16,498 nucleotides of DNA from CAWFFV01 sp963814985 (GTDB taxonomy: Bacteria; Chloroflexota; Ktedonobacteria; Ktedonobacterales; Ktedonobacteraceae), in assembly GCA_963814985.1 (NCBI GenBank), contig CAWFFV010000012.1:1-16498 (forward strand), read 5' to 3'. Made by a program: the position numbers and the translations under genes. The notes beneath the pieces were generated by a model. That model made no database searches. It saw only the letters and a list, made by a program, of their open reading frames with translations, and was not told the origin of the DNA. Of the stretch, positions 6,554 to 14,405 are shown piece after piece; the first letter of the stretch is position 1; every line of letters starts with the position of its first letter.

Positions 6554-6556
6554 GAG

Positions 6557-6586
6557 TGAGAGGGTACGAAGTTTCGTACCCTCTCA
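6557..6586. repeat. Perfect 14-bp-arm palindrome
   Basis: Positions 6557-6570 and 6573-6586 are perfect reverse complements around a 2-nt centre (arm TGAGAGGGTACGAA). It begins 4 bases after the stop at 6553. There is no T-tract on either side, so it is not a normal intrinsic terminator. It could still stop transcription, stabilise the mRNA 3' end, or be a protein site or recombination site next to the recombinase gene. Confidence 0.6.
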
Positions 6587-6869
6587 GGCGTATATGGGGG
6601 ACGCGATGATTTTAAACCAGACAGGAGATAAAGGGTCGTAGGGAAAGCCGCTATAGCGGTTGCTTGCAATGCATTGATCCAAAGTTTGCGATCTTGCTTG
6701 TGATGTTTTTACACTTTGTTCATTTTAATCATTTTTTACTTGATTAGTCGATTAGTTTGCGGGTAGGATTTCGAGGAAGCAACACTATGAATAAAGGACA
6801 GGATCGTCGCCCATGCCCAATTCTCATGTTTCTTCCTCGATGTATGCCCGCTCGAAGGAGTTTTATCAC
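6587..6869 (+). promoter_or_regulatory. Intergenic region upstream of the serine recombinase
   Basis: About 280 bp without a credible gene. It holds a 12-bp perfect palindrome CCGCTATAGCGG at 6648-6659, and an AT-rich stretch with a possible weak promoter: TTGATT at 6740-6745, an 18-bp spacer, and TAGGAT at 6764-6769. Large serine recombinase genes often lie next to their attachment site, an imperfect palindrome of about 40-50 bp, so the segment around 6640-6690 is a candidate. I cannot confirm this without the partner site. Confidence 0.35.
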
Positions 6870-8489
6870 ATGGAGCATACACTAGTTATTGCCGGATACG
6901 TCAGAAATTCCGATCCCAGTAAGAAAGATACCGAAGTTCTGAATGCCCAGAAGGAAGCATTACGCACTTATGCCAAAGAAGTGTATGGCGTGGATATCCC
7001 ACCTTATCTTATGTATGAAGACGCCATTTCAGCATTAAAACATCCGTACTGGGAGCGGGAAGGGTTAATGAAAGCCTGGGACGATGCGGAGAATAGGCGG
7101 TTTGACATTATTCTTTGTACTGAATTTTTCAGGATCGCCCGTAAAGGCAATGAGCAGGCAGCGGTTATTCAGTACTTCAAACGGTTCGATGTTGAAGTGG
7201 TCTCTATCACTGAAAAATTTGAAGACACCGCAGATGGTCGGTTGCTTCATGCAGTCCAGGGATTCCTCGGTGAAATCGAAGCTGAGAAGACACGCATCAG
7301 AACCAGTCGAGGGAAACGCCACCGCGCCAGTATGGTATTAACCGGCCAAGGCCGTAGAACCTACGGGCTGAAGTTTGTTGATACCAAACAATACGTCAAA
7401 GCCTATTATGTCCCCAGCACAGATGTTATTGCAGTAATTGATGGCAAAGAATGGACAGAAGTGGATGTGCTCATGTTTGAAAAAAAGCTTTGTCTGGAAG
7501 GGGTAAGTGCGCGGCAAATCGCTATGAGACTGACTGAGATGGGTATTCCAACTCAGCAGGGTAATAAGGATTGGAATCGTGGTGTTGTTCTTCAACATCT
7601 CACAAATGGTAACTATCGGGGTTATCCTTACGCGACCAATTACCGGAAAACCAGAGAAGGCTCAAATTCTTTCCGTAAGACAACGCCAGAGGAGCAGATC
7701 CCTTTACCCGAAGGCCTTTTTCCCTGCCTTATAACTCCTGATGAGTTTGAGGTAATTCAAATGCAGTTGCAAAGGAACAAAGAAATGTCCCCAAGAAACG
7801 ACCACCGACCAAACGACTCACTCCTGCGGGGGCTTGTCTATTGTGGGATTTGCAAAAGGAAAATGCACTTGAGTCGTTATGGCATCCGTGGCGTTGATTA
7901 TCAATGCAAGCAGAATTGGGGAAAAAATGCAGATCTCATCCATCATCATAGTGTAAGTATAAGTGCTGCTAACCTGGACAGCGCAATCTGGGAGTTTGTG
8001 CTGTCCTACATAGAGACACCGACTCTTATTAGAAAGCATATCAATGCCATGCGTGACCAGGTTGGTAATAAGGACAGAAGCGTTGCTCTAGAATTGCATC
8101 TTGCCGAGACAAAAGAAAAAATCATCAACCTGCTTGCAGTTGCCGAGGATGCCAGAGGCGAAACAACACGCCAGCTTTACCGTGAACGGTTAGCAAAGCT
8201 GGAACATGATATGCGAGAGACGGAAATATTGCTGGCACGCTTATCGAACAATACCCAGCGAAACCAGAAACTGCTTACCGCCCTCGACAAGTTCGAGGCA
8301 TGGGCGCTAACGCAGCAAGAGTTCCTGCGTGATCCAGACTACGAAATCACGAAGGAGGATAAGCGGGCTATTCTGCTCGTTATGGGAGTAAAGGCGACTA
8401 TATGGCCGAGCGAGGGCTACCCCCAGCGTACCCAATTTGAAATTTCACCGCCCGATATTCAACGGTTTTGTGACTTTAATTTCCAGTAG
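6870..8489 (+). CDS. Large serine recombinase (site-specific integrase)
   Basis: The ATG at 6870 is preferred because AAGGAG at 6855-6860 is 9 bases upstream; the frame opens earlier (ATG at 6813) without a good RBS. The 539-aa product has a resolvase N-terminal domain with the nucleophile Ser14 in YVRNSDP, LNAQKEAL, the LCTEFFRIAR active-site Arg motif and GFLGEIEAEKTRIRTSRGKRHRA leading into the long helix. A recombinase domain follows, with ARQIAMRLTEMGIPTQQG and NGNYRGYPY. A zinc ribbon (Cys325, Cys328 and Cys346, with His in the HHH at about 358-360 as possible fourth ligand) and a long coiled coil (about 405-470) complete the large-serine-integrase layout. It probably catalysed insertion of the accessory block to its left. 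Its last 31 bp overlap the convergent MBL gene. Confidence 0.9.
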   Translation: MEHTLVIAGYVRNSDPSKKDTEVLNAQKEALRTYAKEVYGVDIPPYLMYEDAISALKHPYWEREGLMKAWDDAENRRFDIILCTEFFRIARKGNEQAAVIQYFKRFDVEVVSITEKFEDTADGRLLHAVQGFLGEIEAEKTRIRTSRGKRHRASMVLTGQGRRTYGLKFVDTKQYVKAYYVPSTDVIAVIDGKEWTEVDVLMFEKKLCLEGVSARQIAMRLTEMGIPTQQGNKDWNRGVVLQHLTNGNYRGYPYATNYRKTREGSNSFRKTTPEEQIPLPEGLFPCLITPDEFEVIQMQLQRNKEMSPRNDHRPNDSLLRGLVYCGICKRKMHLSRYGIRGVDYQCKQNWGKNADLIHHHSVSISAANLDSAIWEFVLSYIETPTLIRKHINAMRDQVGNKDRSVALELHLAETKEKIINLLAVAEDARGETTRQLYRERLAKLEHDMRETEILLARLSNNTQRNQKLLTALDKFEAWALTQQEFLRDPDYEITKEDKRAILLVMGVKATIWPSEGYPQRTQFEISPPDIQRFCDFNFQ

Positions 8490-9391
8490 CGCATGTAGCC
8501 TTGAACCGTCATCTGGCTGCTTGTAGCGATTTCGTAGCGGTTCAGGCTGTGTGGATCAGATGTGATACGTTGTAACTCAAGCTCAGTAGACGCTCTAAGC
8601 ATTGCAATAATTTCTGCCTCGTCCTGCCCGGAGCGCATAGCATTCAACACGAAATCTCCCAAAGAATAAAGTTTCTTACGCAATCGCTCAAGATGGTAGG
8701 CGGGGTTTTTCGTTGGGCCAAAGTGTGCCAGATAGAGCACGTCAGGTCTCAGTCGTTTGATTTTGTCGATACTTTCTGACCATGTCTCTATATCCAGATC
8801 AGGTGGAGGCGTTGGCGGTCGCACATAATCGACGCCCGGCAAGCGTACCCCGGCTACATCTCCAGCAAACAGGTTTCCCGTGTGAACATCAAAGAAGATG
8901 ACATGATGGATTGCATGCCCTGGAGTATAATGCACCTCCAGACGACGATCGGCCACATTGAGAATAGTATTCCCATCTATGGTCTGTAGACGATCCTGGG
9001 GGACTGATTCAATCTCTCCCCAAAGCTCGTGCATACGTTCTCCGAAGATACGAGTTGCGCTTGCAACAACCTTTGTGGTGTCCAGCAGGTGTGGTGCGCC
9101 TTTGCTATGTGCGTACACCTTGGCCTTTGGCATATGATGGAGCAAGGAACCAACAACTCCTGCATGATCCAGATGGACATGGGTCACAAGCAGGTGTGTG
9201 ACCTCCCTGGGATCAAAACCTGCTTCGCGGATGCCGGCAAGTAATGCTTCAATTGTGCTGCCAGGACCCGGGTCAATCAGCGCTATTTCATTGCTGCCAG
9301 CTAGTAGATAGGAACCTATAATTGTATGTTCCCCCTGGAATGGCAGAGAAATCTGCCATGTGCCAGGACTCAGTTGAATAACATCTGTCAA
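8459..9391 (-). CDS. MBL-fold metallo-hydrolase
   Basis: The start chosen is a TTG at 9391 (minus strand) because AAGGAG lies 7 bases upstream and the downstream sequence begins the conserved strand pattern TDVIQLSPGTWQI. An upstream open stretch overlaps the dehydrogenase gene out of frame. The 310-aa product is a metallo-beta-lactamase fold hydrolase: metal ligands His71, His73, Asp75 and His76 in THVHLDHAG, His159 in TPGHAIHH, Asp178 in FAGDVAG and His223 in YLAHFG. IDPGPG and the glyoxalase II-like order suggest a thioester or lactone hydrolase, but the substrate is not determinable. It starts 10 bp after the P5C dehydrogenase stop, so the two are likely cotranscribed. Its 3' end overlaps the convergent recombinase gene, so the last codons could derive from an integration event. 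Confidence 0.88.
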   Translation of the reverse strand: MTDVIQLSPGTWQISLPFQGEHTIIGSYLLAGSNEIALIDPGPGSTIEALLAGIREAGFDPREVTHLLVTHVHLDHAGVVGSLLHHMPKAKVYAHSKGAPHLLDTTKVVASATRIFGERMHELWGEIESVPQDRLQTIDGNTILNVADRRLEVHYTPGHAIHHVIFFDVHTGNLFAGDVAGVRLPGVDYVRPPTPPPDLDIETWSESIDKIKRLRPDVLYLAHFGPTKNPAYHLERLRKKLYSLGDFVLNAMRSGQDEAEIIAMLRASTELELQRITSDPHSLNRYEIATSSQMTVQGYMRYWKLKSQNR

Positions 9392-9401
9392 GGAATGCTC
9401 C

Positions 9402-10980
9402 TTACTTTTTCGTAGAGATAGTTTTTGCTTGAGTGAACAACAGGAGATAATCTCTCCCGCCCGCCTTTGAGTCAGTTCCAGACATATTGAAACCTCCAAA
9501 GGGGTGGACACCAACTAATGCACCAGTACACTTGCGATTAAAGTACAGGTTGCCGACGTGATACTCTTTTTTCGTTCGGTCAATGCGTTGCGGATCATGT
9601 GAATAGAGTGCACCTGTCAGACCGTACTCGGTGTCATTGGCGATATGCAGAGCATGATCAAAATCCTTAGCCTTGATAACAGATAGCACCGGTCCAAAAA
9701 TTTCCTCTTGAGCAATGCGTGCATGGGAGTCTACGTCAGCGATAATCGTTGGTTCGATGAAGTAGCCTGGGCCATGATGTCCGCCTCCGGTCACTAGATG
9801 TCCCTCACTCTTGCCAATTTCGATATACTCAACAATCTTCTGCATAGCACTCTCATCAATAACAGGTCCCATAAAGATGCCTGGTTGAGTAACATCGCCG
9901 ATGGTTAACTGTTTCGTCTTTGCGATCACCTTCTGTAAAACCTGATCATAGACCTGCTCAACGATAATAGCGCGTGAGCCTGCGGAACATTTCTGTCCCT
10001 GGAAGCCAAATGCAGAGGCGACGATGCCTGTTGCGGCTGCTTCCAGATCTGCGGTTTCATCTACAACCACAGCATCTTTGCCACCCATTTCCAGGACTGA
10101 GCGTTTCAGCCAGCGTTGTCCCTTTTGCAGCTTTGCGGCCCGTTCATAAATACGCAGACCAACATCGCGTGAACCTGTAAAGGCGATAAAACGTGTCTGT
10201 GGATGATCAACCAGGGCATCGCCGATCACCGAACCTGACCCCGTAAGAAAGTTAACCACTCCTGGAGGGAGTCCTACCTCTTCTAGAATGTGCATGAACT
10301 GTGCAGCGGCGGCGGGTGATGTACTTGCAGGCTTGAGAACGACGGTGTTTCCTGCTACAAAGGCAGCACTGGTCATACCAGCCATAATGGCGGAAGGGAA
10401 GTTCCAGGGAGGGATGACCGCACCTGCGCCTAGTGGGATGTAGGTGAGCTGGTTATCCTCGCCTTCAAAAGGAATGATGGGTTGTTTGCCAGCCAGACGT
10501 ATCGCCTCGCGGGCGTAGAATTCCAGAAAGTCAATGGTCTCAGCGGTATCAACATCGGCCTCGACCCAACTCTTGCCAACTTCATAGATCATCCAGGCAT
10601 TAATAATGAAGCGGCGTTGACGCATGACATCGGCTGCTGCAAAAAGATAGCTTGCACGCTCTTCTGCCGGAGTGTGTTTCCATGTCTCAAATATGGTTGC
10701 AGCGACCTGGACCGCTTCATTTGCCTGCTCTACAGTCGCACGTTGAAAATAACCGATAACCTGATCAGGCTGGGAAGGATTGATAGAAGCGAAAGTATTC
10801 CCCTCCAGCCAGTTTCTTGCCTCCAATGATCAGCGGGTAGCTGCGTCCCAGTTCACTCTTGACCTGTTCGAGTGCCTCGATCTGGGCACGTTTATGCTCT
10901 TCTTTTGTAAAATCTGTAAAGGCTTCGTTTCTAAATGCCGTTTGAGCACGTGATGTAGTGCTTTCAAAGACTGTTGCCAT
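9402..10980 (-). pseudogene. 1-pyrroline-5-carboxylate (L-glutamate gamma-semialdehyde) dehydrogenase, frameshifted
   Basis: Two adjacent frames together encode a P5C dehydrogenase of about 525 aa, close to the usual 515. The N-terminal part starts at the ATG at 10980 (AAGGAGC just upstream) and carries TAFRNEAFTDFTKEEH and GRSYPLIIGGKK. The rest begins NTFASINPSQPDQVIG and continues to the stop at 9402. Catalytic features are IPPWNFPSAIMAGM, FTGSRDVG, Glu of LEMGGKDAVVV and the nucleophile Cys in FGFQGQKCSAGSR; EVGKSWVEADVDTAETIDF is typical of this ALDH subfamily. The frames join if one G is removed from the four-G run at 10800-10803 (C on the plus strand). This is either a homopolymer sequencing error or a fresh mutation. 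The enzyme oxidises glutamate semialdehyde to glutamate in proline/arginine breakdown. No proline dehydrogenase gene is in the window. The MBL gene follows in the same operon. Confidence 0.85.
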
Positions 10981-11313
10981 GAAATTGCTCCTTGAACACG
11001 TCATCGTGTAGATTGGCGACCTTATAGGCTTTCAACTGTGCTTATATTCTATCATTACTGCCGTAAATCGTCCGAAGGAGGCAGTATTCTAGATGGCATT
11101 TACCACGAGAAGTTCCCCAAAGTGTGATAGTTGTGTGATCCTCTTCTTCCAGGCTGTGAGAATACTGTAGTAAAGGCCAGGCAATATCACACTCTCCTCA
11201 CAGGGAGAGATAGATCCCTCTCCATGCTCACTTTCATCTTGACAATGGCTCACCTGTCAGCTATCATTCTCTCTAGAGATAAACCGTTTGTCGGTCTAAG
11301 AAAGGAGAGAATA
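10981..11313. promoter_or_regulatory. Divergent intergenic region with two interleaved inverted repeats
   Basis: This 333-bp gap separates the dehydrogenase and TetR genes. It contains two 9-bp perfect inverted repeats whose arms interleave: CAGTATTCT at 11082-11090 with AGAATACTG at 11159-11167, and AGTGTGATA at 11121-11129 with TATCACACT at 11185-11193. A short palindrome (ACACG/CGTGT) lies near 10996-11011, close to the dehydrogenase start. I see no convincing protein gene. A 25-codon frame from 11093 exists, but its RBS spacing is poor. Confidence 0.4.
11239..11298 (+). promoter_or_regulatory. TetR-gene promoter with candidate operator
   Basis: TTGACA (11239-11244), a 17-bp spacer and TATCAT (11262-11267) form a near-consensus promoter 47 bp before the TetR GTG start. 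Just after the predicted start, 11280-11298 is an imperfect palindrome (TAAACCG, 5-nt centre, CGGTCTA). Its position between promoter and RBS fits autorepression by the TetR-type product. Confidence 0.65.
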
Positions 11314-12005
11314 GTGACACGAAGTGTCAACGCACAGGAATATGCCGAGAAGCGCAATGCCATCCTGGATGTGGCGATGCGATACATTGCGACCAAAGGC
11401 TATGAGCAGATGACGACCCAGGACATCCTGGAGGGCCTCCAGATTTCCAGGGGAGCGTTCTATCACTACTTTGAGTCCAAGCAAGCATTGCTGATGGGAC
11501 TGGTTGAACGCATCGGAGAGCAAGCCGAACAACTTGTGCTTCCTATCGTCTCTGATCGCGAGATGTCTGCCCAGGACAAACTGCTACGCTTCTTTGCCGT
11601 GCTCGATCAACACAAAAGAGCCAACAAGGACCTGCTGTTCGCATTTATGCGCGTCTGGTATGCCGATGAGAATGCCCTCTTTCGCCAGAAACTCTACCTG
11701 CCCGTATCAAACGACTCACTCCCTGGCTCTCGCAGATCATTCAGCAGGGAGTCGCAGAAGGCGTTTTCGCCACTCCCTATCCTGACCAGGCAGCGAGAAT
11801 GATCATCTCCCTGCTTGAAGATCTGGGATATGCTATCGTCGAACTCCTCTTTGTAGAGGAGGGCAAGCACCTCGACTTTTCTCGGGTGGCTCAGATTGGT
11901 GAGGCGACGGCTGACGCGCTGGAGCGTGTACTGGGCATGAAGCCGGGTTGCTTGCGGCAGTCCTGGAGCGAAGATCTCTCGCACTGGCAGGCCATCTTAG
12001 CGTGA
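11314..12005 (+). pseudogene. TetR/AcrR-family transcriptional regulator, frameshifted
   Basis: The GTG at 11314 is preceded by AAAGGAGAG; a longer frame upstream has no RBS. The N-terminal TetR DNA-binding domain is clear: RNAILDVAMRYIATKGYEQMTTQDIL, then the HTH GLQISRGAFYHYFESKQALL. After RQKLYL (about 11700) the frame is lost. The continuation is in the frame that starts at about 11703 and reads RIKRLTPWLSQIIQQGVAEG, then ARMIISLLEDLGYAIVELL, to the stop at 12005. Restoring one base near 11700-11703 gives a normal protein of about 230 aa. Without it the product ends early with an altered tail and would lack most of the ligand-binding and dimerisation domain. It lies upstream of an ABC transporter pair on the same strand, the usual target of such regulators, and is divergent from the dehydrogenase operon. 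Confidence 0.85.
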
Positions 12006-12034
12006 TTCGACCGCCGGAAGGAAGAACACCCGGA

Positions 12035-12061
12035 GCACCTGCCAGGCAAGACAGCAGGTGC
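12035..12061 (+). other. Hairpin after the TetR gene
   Basis: GCACCTGC at 12035-12042 pairs perfectly with GCAGGTGC at 12054-12061 across an 11-nt loop, 30 bases past the TetR stop. No T-run follows, so it may only be a weak terminator or an RNA-processing structure in the 194-bp gap before the ABC gene. I see no clear promoter in the rest of that gap. Confidence 0.4.
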
Positions 12062-12199
12062 CCAAACACGTTCGTACTGAACGCGTAGCGCGCGATGTAA
12101 GGAATCCGAAGAACGAGCTTTGTACACTTTATGACGACTCTCATGTAGGGGCTACATCGACTTTTTCGTGTTCAGAGAAAATAGCGAAGGAAAAAAGAT

Positions 12200-13114
12200 A
12201 TGACAACCCAAGAGCCTGCAATTGTAATTGAGAACCTGGCGAAATCATATGGCCACGTGCAGGCCGTACGCGGCATCTCGATGAGCATTGAGCGCGGGGA
12301 AATCTTTGGTTTCCTGGGACCCAACGGCGCGGGCAAAACCACGACCATCCGCTGCATGCTCGACGTAATCCGTCCCAGTTCGGGCGCAATCCGGGTACTG
12401 GGTCTGGATGCACAGAACGATACTCATGCGCTGCACCAGCACATCGGCTACCTGCCCGGCGATGTGCGTCTGCCAGGGCGCATGACGGGCAAACAGGTCA
12501 TTAACTACTTCGCGAACCTGCAAGGACGTGAGCCGGTGCTGCTGAATCATCTGATCGAACGCTTCGACGTAGAGATGAAGCGCCCATTGAAGGGATACTC
12601 CAAAGGCATGAGGCAGAAAATTAGTGTTGTACTGGCCTTTATGTGCGATCCAGATGTGCTGATCCTGGACGAGCCGACCTCCGGTCTCGATCCGCTTCTG
12701 CAAAAGGTCTTTAACGAGTTCCTGCTGGAAGAGCAGGCCCGTGGCAAAACTATCTTCATGAGTTCGCACATCATGAGCGACGTGGAGAAAGTCTGCCAGC
12801 GCGTGGCGGTGATCCGCAACGGAGAGATAGTGACTCTCGAAGAGGTGGAAGCCCTGCGTAAGAAGGCGGGCCAGCATGTAATAGTCGAGTTCGGCGACGC
12901 GGTAGCGGAACAAGAGTTGGAGCGCATTCCTGGCGTGAGCGCGCTGACAAAAACCAATGGCACCTATCATTTTAACATCAGCGGCAGTATGGACCTGTTG
13001 ATTAAGGCACTCGGCCAGCACGAGGTAATCCGCCTGACTTCCCAGGAAGCGCCGCTGGAAGAGGTATTCTTGAAGTTTTATGAGGAGCCGGAAAAGACTG
13101 CTCCGGTGGCATAA
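12200..13114 (+). CDS. ABC transporter ATP-binding protein
   Basis: The 304-aa product is an ABC-2 exporter-type ATPase. It has Walker A GPNGAGKT (40-47), the Q-loop region following, signature YSKGM (133-137) with R in place of the usual second Q-type residue, Walker B VLILDEP (153-159), D-loop SGLD and the switch His190 in SSH. The C-terminal 90 residues form the usual extra domain ending in EAPLEEVFLKFY. The ATG at 12200 has AAGGA about 10 bases upstream. It powers the membrane protein encoded 30 bp downstream, probably for export of a drug, lipid or peptide; the substrate cannot be told. The TetR-type gene upstream is the likely regulator. A long antisense frame over the same DNA is a codon-bias shadow. 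Confidence 0.95.
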   Translation: MTTQEPAIVIENLAKSYGHVQAVRGISMSIERGEIFGFLGPNGAGKTTTIRCMLDVIRPSSGAIRVLGLDAQNDTHALHQHIGYLPGDVRLPGRMTGKQVINYFANLQGREPVLLNHLIERFDVEMKRPLKGYSKGMRQKISVVLAFMCDPDVLILDEPTSGLDPLLQKVFNEFLLEEQARGKTIFMSSHIMSDVEKVCQRVAVIRNGEIVTLEEVEALRKKAGQHVIVEFGDAVAEQELERIPGVSALTKTNGTYHFNISGSMDLLIKALGQHEVIRLTSQEAPLEEVFLKFYEEPEKTAPVA

Positions 13115-13144
13115 TGTGCCGTGGCTCAACAAGGAGATATGGAC

Positions 13145-13990
13145 ATGGCGACAACAGCTAAAAGCGTTCCAGTCACGAAGAAACGTGTGCAGGGCCTGAG
13201 TGTGACCGCACAGGCGATCACCAACAGCAGCGCGCCACTCGGCATAGCCTGTTTTTATGGACTTTTTATCCTACTCATTCTGGCTCCGATCTACCCGGTG
13301 ATGGCCCAGGCCAACTTTCAGGCTATTATGAACTCAGATATCTTCTCGGCCATACTCGGTGGGCACCTGACCAGGCTCTTTAGCTTCTCAGCACTCCTGG
13401 CCGTTGAGGTTTTCAGTTCCATCTATGGCCTGCTCTTTGGTGGCTTCGTGGCCTGGATAGGAGGTGCGGTTCTGCCTGTTACCATCGAGGATGGCACGCT
13501 CGACCTGGTGCTCTCTCGCCCGATCAGCCGCACGCGTTACTACCTGGAAAGCTGGTTTGCCGTGCTGATTGGCACGGTGATCATCAGTCTGGTGCTTGCC
13601 TTAGGGGTCTGGATTGACACGTTTATCGTCAGCAATCCTGGGGTCGACTGGCCGTGGATGTGGCTCACCCTGCTCGTTCAATGGACCTTCCTCTTCTGCG
13701 CGGCGGGTCTGGGCATGCTCTGCGGCTCCTTCATCAATGCCAGTCGGACAGCCGGGGGAACAGCGGTGGGCATCGTTGTGCTGGGTTATCTGATCAACAC
13801 CTTTGGCGGCCTCTCCAACCAGTTCCAATGGGTGCTCAAGATCAGCCCGTTCTACTACGCCCCGGCCATCGACCCGCTGATCAACCATCACCTGACCTGG
13901 TGGTATCCCTGGGTTCTGGTAGCTGTCGGCCTGATGTGTGGGATCGCTGGGTTGGTGGTGTTTAACAGGCGGGATTTGCCAATGATCTAA
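13145..13990 (+). CDS. ABC-2 type transporter permease
   Basis: The ATG at 13145 is chosen because AAGGAG at 13131-13136 is 8 bases upstream; ATG at 13139 is too close to it, and GTG at 13121 lacks an RBS. The 281-aa product has about six membrane segments, the first around GIACFYGLFILLILAPIY and the last around WVLVAVGLMCGIAGLVVF. Between segments two and three it has the IEDGTLDLVLSRPISRTRYYLESW loop, the coupling-helix pattern of ABC-2 permeases that contacts the ATPase. It ends in FNRRDLPM, typical for the family. It pairs with the ATPase at 12200 as a half-sized exporter dimer. The first copy of the palindromic repeat starts 56 bases after its stop. Confidence 0.9.
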   Translation: MATTAKSVPVTKKRVQGLSVTAQAITNSSAPLGIACFYGLFILLILAPIYPVMAQANFQAIMNSDIFSAILGGHLTRLFSFSALLAVEVFSSIYGLLFGGFVAWIGGAVLPVTIEDGTLDLVLSRPISRTRYYLESWFAVLIGTVIISLVLALGVWIDTFIVSNPGVDWPWMWLTLLVQWTFLFCAAGLGMLCGSFINASRTAGGTAVGIVVLGYLINTFGGLSNQFQWVLKISPFYYAPAIDPLINHHLTWWYPWVLVAVGLMCGIAGLVVFNRRDLPMI

Positions 13991-14046
13991 CAAAGAGTAC
14001 AATCATCCTACCAACAGATTCAATTTCCGATCTCCATCTCAAAGAA

Positions 14047-14198
14047 TAACTACTCAGGTCTGCTCCCCGCCTGCGGTGGCTCGCCCCTCGTTTTGTGTGG
14101 ATTGTGAGGGTTGCAGCGCAACCCTCACAATCCACACAAAACGGCCAGCGAAGCGCCTTAGGCGCTGAGAAATCAGGAAAAAGGAACCTGAGTAGTTA
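14047..14198 (-). repeat. Palindromic multi-hairpin repeat, copy 1
   Basis: The element is bounded by a perfect 13-bp inverted repeat (TAACTACTCAGGT at 14047-14059, complement at 14186-14198). Inside are a GC hairpin (14067-14079, one G-U), a perfect 26-bp hairpin with a 3-nt loop (14089-14114 with 14118-14143), and another GC hairpin (AGCGCC/GGCGCT, 14152-14166). The order is the reverse complement of copy 2 at 16181-16330. It lies in the 3' flank of the ABC permease gene. There is no transposase inside, so it is a MITE- or REP-like unit. It may also act as a terminator, although no T-run follows. Confidence 0.85.
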
Positions 14199-14405
14199 CA
14201 AAAAATCACTGAGCCACATTGATGAGAAAATAGTCACAGAGAAATATAAAGAAACAAAATGAAACGTTATGAAACAATGGAAGAGAGTATTTATTTCGAT
14301 TCCTCGCCTGAAACAGTATTTCCGCACAGCATGGAAAGAAGGAGTTTCCGTGCTCCCAAGAGTTCTCTGTGACTTTGTGCCAATTCCTCCTTTTTAGAGG
14401 TACCA
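14199..14405 (+). promoter_or_regulatory. Upstream region of the sedolisin gene with long-range inverted repeat
   Basis: This AT-rich 207-bp stretch has no gene. An 11-bp perfect inverted repeat, GTCACAGAGAA at 14233-14243 with TTCTCTGTGAC at 14363-14373, brackets most of it. I see no convincing promoter hexamer pair. A gene-proximal AGAGG at 14396-14400 is the RBS for the GTG start at 14406. Confidence 0.35.

Noticed and set aside
10800..10803. Programmed frameshift in the P5C dehydrogenase
   Set aside because: No slippery heptamer or recoding signal known for this enzyme; a single G too many in a run is the simpler explanation.
11093..11170. A 25-codon ORF with a Cys-x-x-Cys after an AAGGAGG
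   Set aside because: RBS spacing is about 12 bases, it overlaps the interleaved inverted repeats, and there is no other support.
12245..13132. A 295-codon minus-strand open frame
   Set aside because: It lies fully opposite the clear ABC ATPase gene, resembles no family and is explained by codon bias of the sense gene.
13601..14002. A 133-codon minus-strand open frame
   Set aside because: It is opposite the ABC permease gene, low in complexity and unlike a real protein.
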